Both the position numbers and the translations under genes were made by a program. A stretch of DNA of 64,000 nucleotides, taken from the NCBI GenBank assembly GCA_916700875.1, contig CAKAKS010000039.1, forward strand, positions 29,579,794 through 29,643,793, given 5' to 3'. The stretch comes from Sebastes aleutianus. Taxonomy: Eukaryota; Chordata; Actinopteri; Perciformes; Sebastidae. The notes below the pieces were generated by a model that was not told the origin of the DNA, did no database searches, and worked only from the letters and a program-made list of their open reading frames with translations. Positions 55,901 through 64,000 of this stretch are shown piece after piece. The first letter of the stretch is position 1, and each line of letters opens with the position of its first letter.

Positions 55901-58900
55901 CTGTAGTACTTAACGTATATATTATATATTACACAGGAAGTGAAGGGTGTGGTTTCTCACACACACACACTCGGGCACTGGTCGGCTCATTGTGTCATGG
56001 CAAATGAGGACAGAGAGCCTCCCTTTACTTTTACGATGACTGGCACAGAGAGCATCATTTCCCCTTTAACTGCTCTTTGACTGTGTCCTTATGTAGCCTT
56101 TAGATTCCTCGAGACCATGTATCTCTACACCGTATTTCATAGTGTGTAATAAGCCAGATCGAAAGGGTGAAAAAAAATCAGACTTGCTGATTTCCCCTGA
56201 ACATACTGTAAGATTGCAGTCAGACGCAGACAGTGTGACTATCTTGACCGAAGGCTAATAGAATGAGGGCCTGACTGTGTGTGCCAGCACACAGAGTGAG
56301 CACATGCGTGCATGTTAACATGCGTATGTGAAGACACACACTTGCACAAAATGTCGAAATTTGAAAGGATCGATTTTCTTAGATATGGTCATGTTTGTCT
56401 CTTAGCTTACAATAAGGTGTATTTTTAGAGGTGCAGTCGGATGCCTTCCGTTCTTCATATCTGCACATTATAGCAAAAATTAGAGACAAATTTCCATCAG
56501 TTGTATTTTCAAATAAAGACAGGCAAGCACTTGTCTTTACCTAGTTAAGCTTTTATCGATGCACATCCGCCATTTGTATTTAACAGCATTGGAGTATTTC
56601 CTGATTTATCACTAATTATTACATTTTCTGTGGCTGTGTTCCTGTAAAAGCTTCTGGGCTGTCTGGCCAGCAGACTGTGGGTGTTCAGTGGGTTGCAGAT
56701 CTCTGAGGATACACAATACAGGGGTGGGGCAACTGAAAACGTACATCTTTAGATACACCTATTGCCCAGCACTGAATTGATCGTTGAAAGTGATAAGCAT
56801 TTGTCTCCTGCCAAAATGTCTTCTTTTTTTCATGGCTCTTTAATATGACGCATTTTCGATATTTCGTGTTTATTTTTACGATTTGGAAACAAATACAAGG
56901 AGGAATTGAAGCGTCGACAGTGTTAAGTCAGAGTGAAATGCTGGGTGCATTGTGTGTCAGACTAAATAGCATGCCAAGTCTTTCAGCCGTTTAGTGCAAA
57001 TCAAAATTACACAGGAGTTGTGACGTAGGCAACAATGATGCTGGGCCTATGTGATAAATCTCTGAATTTAGTAAATCTGGACACAATCCTTAAGGGGGAA
57101 CTAATATCCTAATATCTCACAATTTGAGATCCATTTCTTTCATAAGTAATACCTCATAAAGAGTTCTTTGTTCATTTTTGTTAGAAGTAATATCATCCTG
57201 ACGCTAACTTTTTGAGGCAAAAAGACTATTTCTTGTTAACGTGAAGAGTATTTGCATCTCAGACAAATGGGAATTTTGGCCACAGCTGTTGGCTAAGTTG
57301 TCAATTTACATTTGGCACAAAAAATGTTGTATAGGCAAAGCCGTTGGCAGTGCGAGTGCAGCTGGCAACAGGCAACAAAATGACAGCGATGAAAAATCTT
57401 TTCCTCCTGTTGTACCTCAGTTGAACCAAAAACGCTGAGGCGACTGCCCAGCAGAGTTATATAGTGTTGCCCAATGTGCCATCATATCTTTAGAGACCCC
57501 CCCCCCTGCATGTTTCTGGAGAAGATGACCATCTCATTTCATCTCCCATTTACTGGAATACCAATCAGAGTCATCACCAATGACTAAATACAGTGTCATG
57601 GTCTCTTGTAGTACACATATCCCATAAGCCATCTGTTACAAATATTCTATTCTATTCCTTTTTCCAGTGCAGCTCTCCAGTGAGCGTTGACCCGAGCTCT
57701 CCTCTGGTTAGAGTGGTTAAATATAGACCTATTCTCAGCCTCTCCTGGGAAAAAAAGGGAGATGGAGAATGAAAGGGAGAGGGAGGGGGCGGGCGGAGGC
57801 AAGGGTATGAGGAAATGGACCAGAGGGGTAAATGGGCGGGTTGGTGAGAGAGAAACTTAGTTTCTTTTTTAATTGATATAAATAGGCTTATAGTAAGAAG
57901 CATTTTACCAGGACCAAAGGCCTTTTCGGACCAAATGGTTCTGGGAACTCCCTCAGAGGAACTGCAACTAAGTATGGGTCATGATTTTCGAATAGTCATT
58001 AGATTATAAAAAATCAAATAGTTTATGCGACAATCGTCTTGTCTGAAAAGATATATTTTCCCTTGTTTTCACCGTCGCAGGTGCCACCTGGTAGTAATGT
58101 TTCTACCGGTAGTAACGATCTTCGAAGAATGATCGAATAGTTCCCAATGATTATCGAGTAGTATTTTTGCTTGAAATGCCCATCCCTACTGCCCACTGGG
58201 GAGCTCGCCCCGAGAACTACATACCTTCAAGGGCGTTTTTCTATTTGCATTCGCAAGCCAATAGGAACGCTGAAGTGACGTAAGCCGGCCGGCGCTCGCA
58301 ACGTTCCGCAAGTTCTCTTAGCTGTTTTAGTAATATAAGAATAAAGAAACAACTCTGTTACATCCCACAATCATATAAACACAAACAAAATAGCCGTCGC
58401 TAAAGTATCTTTTGCGGTTTCAGTTCGAATCGGCTATCGTTCTTCTGCTCAGTGAGTGTGCTTTGTGCTAACGCGTTAGCTCGCTGAGCAGCACTTCTCA
58501 CTGAAATAGGAGCTATAAAGGTCCCTTAAAACAGCGTTCCATCGTTCCTAGTTCTTGCTGTGCGGACACAATAAAAAGGGGGGTTCTTAGAACTATGTTC
58601 TTTAGTTTCAGCTTTCTTAATGGCAGATAATGTCACGTCATGCAACTGTAAAACTAAAAGAAAACGGTGCTTGGCAAACAAGAAGACACTTCTGATTTCT
58701 GCCATGATGTCAGCAGCTTACAAAGAAAGAAAACTACTGTTGTGTTAGGACACCAGTAGAATTGTCCCACTACATAAAAACTCGCATTGGAACGAATCTT
58801 TGGCTCACATTCTGCTTTGGTTTTGAATAAAAGATGTAAAGAAGCTTGACTGGTCTGGTCTTTCTCTGTTAGTGCTACTTTGTGACCTAAATAATTATTC

Positions 58901-61900
58901 TTTCTTAAATTTGAAGGCACATTACTGACCCATTTAGGTTTCCTTCTCTTATCAGATGATAGTACGTCATCTTCTTCTCTTTATTGAATATTGATAGTTT
59001 AATACATTAAGGCCAGGTTAATTGGCCCAGCCAGATCATACATTGTCTTTACACTTTTCTAGCATTGGTGAGTTTTCAATGCAGTAATTATTAGTTACTT
59101 TGGTACTGACATTGTTTCAAGAAGTTATTAATTCTCACAATGAACCTTTTGTGCATCCAATTTGTCAGGACGGAGGGATGAGAGTGAAAGAGGAGGAGAG
59201 GAATGCAATGACAGACAAAGGTGAAGACTGAGAGCTCAGAGAGAAAGGAAAGGAAGGAAATGAGACTGAATTAGGCAGAGCAACGAGCAGGTGGGGGGAT
59301 AAGGAGGGACACAAGAGAGAGGTGATGAGAGAGGAGAGATAGAAGGAAGAGGGAAGCCAAGAGTGCCCACATCCCTGTAGAGCAGAATGATCTCCAGTTG
59401 GCTTTGAGAAATGGTATGTCTCTCACCAGGTGCTTGCTCTTCAAGCTAAAAGGATCGTACTTACTTCAGACGGGAAGACAGATGATGCTAAAAATGTCAT
59501 CAGTGAATTAAATTGCTATTATCTGACAGAGGGAACAACTTTCCACCAACTTAAGAGACTATTATGTCAGAGGTTGAAGGCCGATGCTTATATAGACTCT
59601 AAAGGGTGATTTATGCTTCGTCTGCACGGACAAAGTGATGTCACACGGCAGGTTTTCTCCTGTCTGTGCACATCCACATTTTTCTAACTGTATGGATGCT
59701 GAAGGGCGGAGAAAATGGAGAACTTTGAGGAGCTTTGAGAAGAAAATCTAAAAGTATAAAAGATCCAGACGTTTCCTCGTCATGAGTCCACCTCAGCTTA
59801 TGTCCGTGCGACCGTCCTTGCGGAAAGTATAACCATGGCTCAAGAATTCAACTTATCGCAGGGCTTTCTTGCATAATGAGGAGCAGTGGTATTTTCCTTT
59901 ACATCTCAGGAATGTGAATTTGCACATCGCAGCTCTCAACTGGTTTATTTACCTCCAAAAAGAATCTAGGCTAAACATTATAATAAAAGCAAAAGCAAGG
60001 CATCATAGACTGTGAAATTTCCTTCTTTGTGTTCAGTTTGTCTCCTCAATTTTGCGGTTATTGTTATTGAAAACTGAGTGAAATGACCAAAGATCTACTG
60101 TATACGAAAGCTAATGGCAACTTCAGATTGCCTTCTTGCATCTTGATTTTTTTTCTGATCTTTTGAATGATCTCTAGTCTTTTTCCTTTTTTAAAACAGC
60201 TAACTAACTTACTACTTCATAGTCATTTTATGTGTCTTTTGTAGCCAAGGACTCAAAATATGGGAAAAGCACCTAAACATAGTAGTACTCGTTTTATTGA
60301 AGTGCTAAATAACCCCTTAAACAATTGTTAACGAAATGCTGATTTAGAGGATAATCATGCTTTTTTTGGTGTTTTAGTTTTTTGTTTGTCTTTGTGGCAC
60401 AGTACACATTTTTACACAGTTTTGAAATATAATTTGACAAATAGATGATCGCAAGGAAATGAAAGTTTTGATAATTATTAATTGATAAACTATTATTGGC
60501 TGATTCCAGCTTCTACAATTTGTGGATTTGCTGATATTCTCCATTTCATATTGCTAATGAAATACTTAGTTTTTTGTATTGATAAATTTAGATATTTGGA
60601 CTGTTGGTCAGACAATACAATAACATTTGACGATGTTCCTCTGGCTTTAAGAAATTGCGATGGCCATTTATAACTATTTTAAGACATTCTGTAGACAAAA
60701 CAATTAATCGAGAAAGAATCAGCAGATCAATAAATAATGAAAATAATCATTAATTGCAGCCCCATTGATAAAATTAAATAAGTCATGAAGACATCAGCTA
60801 GGTGTCTGGTAAATTGTGATAGCTACTTGGCATTCATTTTGACATCTTGATGATCAATTGGAAAAAGAATAGATTAGTTCAGTTTGTTAAATTGCTACTA
60901 ATCAGTGGTCAGTACAACATTTTTAGTGAAATTTCCCCCCCGCCTCATGTTTTTACTCCCAATTTTTTTGTTTTGTATATTTATTCTCAAAGCAGTGAAA
61001 GCTATTTAATGCTTGACCTCATCTTACCCTGTTTGTCATGTGAAACTCTGTCTCCTCCTGGTATCAAACAGTATGCAGCTATAAATATAGAACCAACAGC
61101 ACTCCAGTGTCATCAGTTTGATGACAGGAAAAAGGCTCTTTTGTCAATATTCCTGAATAAAGAGATGATATGATGTTTTTTCCTCTGCTCTTGCTCTGAC
61201 TCATTCGCAGCTAATGAGCTGCCGTTGTTCTTCTGTTGAAATGCTACACATGTTTCATGATATTCTGCACAGGAAAGAAGACATTTCCTACATAAACTTG
61301 TATTTTTTAATACAGTAACGATGCCATTGACCCTCTCTTGTTTTTGCTTTGAGAGGACCGTAATGAAGCGCATTACAGCGCAGCCACCATTTTGGTTCTT
61401 TCTCAATATGTCTGTCTCTTTTATGCACGTCAGCGTTTATCACTGACTTTCCCTCCGAGGAGTGCCGTCGTGTTCTCTCCTGCGTACTCCAGTTGGTACA
61501 GAAGTACCACTCACTTGATAGCTCAGATCTCCTGTATAAGATAAGTAGTTTCATTATCAGTTGAGTAGGATGTGAATGATTTTCATAGGACGGAGCGGAG
61601 GAGAGAGGGTGTGTGTGTGCAGCGGCAGCCATCTTGAGATGACTTCAAAATGGAGGCTGACTGCTGTCTCATAGCAAAATGGCGTGTGAAAAGCATGCAC
61701 TCTTCTCTCGCCTGCCTATACGTGTGTGTGTGTGTGTATTAAACAGCAACTGTACGTTTGACTAATCCTGGCGTGGGATTGCAAATGTCTAGAAAAACAG
61801 GATGGTAAAATAGAGAATGAGCTTCTATCTCCCGCAGAGCAAATGAAGTTGCACCTGCTAAATCTGTCCCCCTAGAACTCTCCGCATACACTTTATCTCT

Positions 61901-62090
61901 GCTTCATTTTGTGTTGGAGCTAATCTCCTGCTTTCTCTCTCTGTTTGTGTTTTCTCTCTCTCTCTCTCTCTCTGCGTTTGTCACACGTCTCGGCCTCTCC
62001 CTCTGTCTGTTTCTACCTCGTCCACAGGGCTTCTTGAAGAATGAGAGGGACAACGCCCTGCTGTCAGCCATCGAGGAGTCTCGCCGCAGG
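45350..62090 (+). CDS. nup93: nup93, nuclear pore scaffold nucleoporin (5' part)
   Basis: NUP93 is an inner-ring scaffold of the nuclear pore that binds NUP205/NUP188 and NUP62 complex partners through its N-terminus. Three coding exons lie in the window: 45350-45528, 46361-46478 and 62028-62090, giving the first 120 residues. They read [56 protein letters not shown], then SILLGSRGLDIFHISQRLES, TTFEPLEPVKDTDIQ and GFLKNERDNALLSAIEESRR. These are nearly identical to human NUP93, including its N-terminal helix that docks other pore subunits. The rest (about 700 residues) is beyond the right edge. The second intron is 15.5 kb. Phases are 2 and 0. Confidence 0.97.
46361..46478 (+). CDS. nup93: nup93 coding exon 2
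   Basis: Acceptor TTACTCTCAG. Residues ASILLGSRGLDIFHISQRLE onward to DTDIQ, then CAG/GTATGA at phase 0. Confidence 0.96.
47875..48577. mobile_element. hAT-type MITE (TAGGGCTGTCA), copy 2
   Basis: TAGGGCTGTCAAAGTTAACA at the left and GATTGACAGCCCTA at the right. It is flanked by CAAAAAAT and CCAAAAAT (one mismatch), an 8-bp target duplication as hAT elements make. No transposase. Confidence 0.85.
48578..50982. other. nup93 intron 2, section with low-complexity tracts
   Basis: It holds pyrimidine-rich sequence at 49150-49480 and a (GACT)n run at 49515-49545. A phrase near 48900 (CATTGTGGGTAACGTAGG) recurs near 51575 and suggests another old repeat. No exon seen. Confidence 0.4.
50983..51528. 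mobile_element. long-TIR MITE with 10-bp target duplication (Mutator-like size)
   Basis: Ends TGGAGTCAGATCAGTCTCA and its complement TGAGACTGATCTGACTCCA. Homology between the arms continues inward well beyond 50 bp (GCACACAG...GATTCACAA). The element 50993-51518 is flanked on both sides by TAGGTAACTA. The AT-rich interior has no open frame of note. Confidence 0.85.
51840..52457. mobile_element. TTAA-flanked long-hairpin MITE, copy 3
   Basis: TTAA at both ends, with left AGCTTCAGTAGGC and right GCCTACTTCGGCT. The interior shares TGTTTCTGAAAACATTTGAG, GGCAAGAAATAGGCATTA and GATCAGCGCTGCCTAGTTTG with copy 1, and TGACCAATCACAGGTCATTT with copy 2 in inverse order. Confidence 0.75.
52490..52770. 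repeat. CAACTAATCGATTAATC-type inverted-repeat element
   Basis: The left end AATTAATTGATTAGTTGTCA, then GATAATCAATTAATC, and the right end GATTAATCAATTTTCGATGA, then AATCGTTAGTTGCAGCC, form a widespread teleost element. A worn copy is at 60456-60770. Confidence 0.65.
52848..52914. repeat. (CA)33 microsatellite
   Basis: An uninterrupted CA run in nup93 intron 2. Confidence 0.97.
52920..57900. other. nup93 intron 2, middle section
   Basis: Low-complexity pieces are CT-rich 54290-54460, (CA)8 at 54464-54480, C10 at 54892 and purine-rich GGAGGGAGG at 55060-55200. Sequence near 55270-55320 (GAGCGCTCAGTTGGTACGG) has a weak tRNA A-box look and may be a SINE scrap. No exons found. Confidence 0.4.
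57905..58620. mobile_element. nested MITEs
   Basis: An outer element with ends CAGGACCAAAGGCCTTTTCG / CTTAGAACTATGTTCTTTAG type sequence is interrupted at about 57970-58190 by an inner one beginning AGTATGGGTCATGATTTTCG and ending TTGAAATGCCCATCCCTA. Halves of the outer one read GGAACTCCCTCAGAGGAACT and CTGCCCACTGGGGAGCTCGC across the insertion. Neither carries a gene. Confidence 0.5.
59605..59850. mobile_element. inverted-repeat element (GGGTGATTTATGCTTCGTC)
   Basis: The left end TGATTTATGCTTCGTCTGCA then CGGACAAAGTGATGTCA pairs loosely with the right end TCCGTGCGACCGTCCTTGCG then GAAAGTATAACCATG. Size and ends fit a non-autonomous DNA element known from fish genomes. Confidence 0.45.
60456..60770. 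repeat. worn copy of the AATTAATCGATTA element
   Basis: Its right part AGACAAAACAATTAATCGAG and ATAATCATTAATTGCAGCCC matches 52690-52770. The left part is heavily mutated. Confidence 0.5.
61955..61973. repeat. (CT)9 in the pyrimidine tract before nup93 exon 3
   Basis: It lies 55 bases before the exon 3 acceptor and forms part of an extended pyrimidine tract. Confidence 0.85.
62028..62090 (+). CDS. nup93: nup93 coding exon 3
   Basis: Acceptor TCCACAG preceded by a long CT tract. 21 codons GFLKNERDNALLSAIEESRR R, then donor AGG/GTCAGT. Confidence 0.95.
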
Positions 62091-62789
62091 GTCAGTATCT
62101 GCCTAGCGTGTGATTGCTTCTCGGGGTTGAAAAAGAGCTACAGATGGGTGACAGAATCTAAATCCAACAGTGTGGGAATCCAGACCACAGGCCTACTAAA
62201 CCCACATCTCAGCATTTTAATTATTTTTACTCTTTACAGGTGAAATTGTTTTAAAGGACAAGATGCCGTATTTAGACTCTATAGTCACATACAGTAGTGG
62301 TTCTTTGTATGCTTCATATTTAGTTTCAATCAGTTTTCCTCACTGCAGTTTGTCTGACATTAGCACATCACAATACAGGAACACTTAAAAACCAAATGTT
62401 TAGTAATTTCTGCTCGCCGTGATCTAAAAGTCCTTCTGGTGTGAACCTTCAGGGAATGGTTTTGAAATGGCTTCCCTGATGTGCAGAGCTAATAGGCCCT
62501 GCGTTTAATTAGCTGGCGTTCCCATTATCTCTCTCTGCTCCCTGAGAGAGGGAAAAAGGGACTTGTGTGCAAGGGTGGTAAACTCAAATGCACTGATTAA
62601 AAAAAGAAAGCGGATGTTAAAGATGTTCTTGCAGATTTCTATCGGACTGCTGCGCCTGTTACAGCACATGAAGTGTGTGCTATTGGCCTGCTAAATGACA
62701 TGTTTGTTTGAGTTAGAGTTGTCCAGTCTCTTAGCAATCACTCAATATGAATATGATCTCATTTAGATTTAAAGCCTTTGGCTTTGGAT

Positions 62790-63521
62790 TAGGGCTGTCA
62801 ATCAATTAAAATATGTAATCGCAATTAATCGCATGATTGTCCATAGCTAATCGTGATTAATCACAAATTAATTGCACATTTTGTTCAAAATGTACCTTAA
62901 AGGGAGATTATTTTATTCTCATATCAACATTGGAGTGGACAAGTATACTTGCTTTATGCAAATGTAATATGTATATATTTATTATTGGAATTCAATTAAC
63001 AACACAAAACAATGACAGATATTGTCCAGAAATCCTCACAGGTACTGCATTTAGCATAAAACAATATGCTCAAATCATAACATAGCAAACTGAAGCCCAA
63101 CAGGCAACAACAGCTGTCAGTGTGTCAGTGTGCTGACTTGCCCCAAACTGCATGTGATTATCATAAAGTGGGCATGTCTGTAAAGGGGAGACTCGTGGGT
63201 ACCCACAGAACTCACTTTCATCCACATATCTTGAAGTCAGAGGTCAAGGGACCCTTTGAAAATGGCCATGACAGTTTTTCCTCGCCAGAATTTAGCGTAA
63301 GTTTGGAGTGTTATTTAGCTTCCTTCACGACAAGTACCGGTATGTATGACATGATTGGTACCAATGGATTCCTTAGGTTTTCTAGTTTCATATGATCATC
63401 TTCACTCTAGCTTTAAAACTGAGCCCGCTACAACCTCAGAAAGATCGATTGCGTTATTGCGTTAAAGAAATTATTGGTGTTAAAACGAATTTGCGTTATC
63501 ACGTTAACTTTGACAGCCCTA
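62790..63521. mobile_element. hAT-type MITE (TAGGGCTGTCA), copy 3, with perfect 8-bp target duplication
   Basis: 732 bp, ends TAGGGCTGTCA and TGACAGCCCTA, flanked on both sides by CTTTGGAT (62782-62789 and 63522-63529). It carries the TTAATCGC...GCGATTA subterminal palindromes at one end and GCGTTAACT at the other. Relative to copies 1 and 2 it is inverted. No transposase. Confidence 0.93.
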
Positions 63522-63653
63522 CTTTGGATTTTTAAGGCAGGTGCAATATCAATACTTGAGAGATGCAAACATCTGCAATGCATTGGTCCACTCTATATTT
63601 CATAAACACAATGTTTTTTTTACAAGAAATGATTGTTAAAGGTACAGTATGTA

Positions 63654-63800
63654 TATTTTGTTTTATTTATTTCATTTATTTTGTTTTTGGCTCGTGTGTG
63701 GAGAATGTGTTCTGTGTCGAGGGTAAGTTGGAAAAGAGGGTACATATTTGTATTATGACCCTTTGAAAATCAATAAATATACTCTTTAAAAAAAAAAAAA
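63654..63800 (+). mobile_element. short poly(A)-tailed retroposed insertion
   Basis: It ends AATCAATAAATATACTCTTT followed by 13 A. The flanks GGTACAGTATGTA (63641-63653) and GGTACAGAATGTA (63801-63813) are a target duplication with one mismatch. About 150 bases with an AATAAA 17 bases before the A run fit an insertion made by LINE machinery. The source transcript is not recognised. Confidence 0.7.
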
Positions 63801-64000
63801 GGTACAGAATGTAGGATTCGGCTGCATGTACTAGTGTGGTTGCAGATTGAAACCAACTTACCCCACTGTACCCCTCCGCTCACTCCTCCCTTTCCATGAT
63901 TGCGGTAACGTGAGTTGCCGAGGGCAAAACCGTGGTAACGCCTTTCACATCGCTCAGAGGCCATCCTTACCATAATAACACTACTTTAAGAGCAACGGAG
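63801..64000. repeat. GGTACAGAATGTAGGATTCGG interspersed repeat, cut by the window edge
   Basis: It contains TGTGGTTGCAGATTGAAACC and CCTCCGCTCACTCCTCCCTT, phrases common in fish genomes. The retroposed piece at 63654 inserted near its left end. It continues past the window. Confidence 0.5.

Noticed and set aside
1..64000. CRISPR arrays, bacterial operons, phage or integron features
   Set aside because: None present. Regular repeats here are eukaryotic micro- and minisatellites, and all recognised genes are spliced vertebrate genes or the intronless steep1.

Overview
The window is vertebrate genomic DNA, almost certainly from a teleost and probably a percomorph. It has intron-split genes with canonical GT/AG junctions, dense CA/GATA microsatellites, a Tc1-like element with a DD34E transposase, L2/Rex-type LINE tails and many short inverted-repeat elements of kinds common in teleosts. 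There are no bacterial features. I assembled the gene models by hand from splice signals, reading-frame phase and recognised protein families. No alignment was run.

Layout. (1) 1192-5835, minus strand: the GARP (glutamic-acid-rich protein) N-terminal region of the rod cyclic-nucleotide-gated channel beta subunit, cngb1. Five Trp...Pro-Gln-Pro repeats lie on separate exons. A candidate terminal exon would end a soluble product of about 288 residues. (2) 5836-14119: intergenic or cngb1 5' region, repeat-rich, with an 81-bp perfect palindrome. (3) 14120-29099, minus strand: a complete ten-exon membrane-type matrix metalloproteinase, best matched to mmp15 (732 residues), with a long proline-rich hinge. 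(4) 30298-31918: a nearly intact Tc1-like transposon with 212-bp terminal inverted repeats and one 2-base deletion in its transposase. (5) 33430-37223, minus strand: a complete ten-exon gene for a 401-residue type I membrane protein with one EGF domain and a ZP domain. (6) 39395-40072, plus strand: an intronless, intact steep1 (STING ER exit protein) gene, with a partial second copy of its 3' end at 40419-40785. (7) 42771-62090, plus strand: the 5' end of nup93 (first three coding exons), preceded by a five-unit 30-bp minisatellite in which every unit carries a CCAAT box. Coding exons 2 and 3 are separated by a 15.5-kb intron full of mobile elements. The gene runs off the right edge.

The genes do not form one pathway. 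From memory, cngb1, mmp15 and nup93 all lie on human 16q13-q21, so the window looks like a conserved syntenic block. STEEP1 is on the human X chromosome, so the intronless copy here is a candidate retrogene. The most useful leads are the GARP-only transcript end, the CCAAT minisatellite at nup93, the intronless steep1 with its duplicated tail, the palindromes near 9.9 kb, and TG repeats placed directly before two 3' splice sites.
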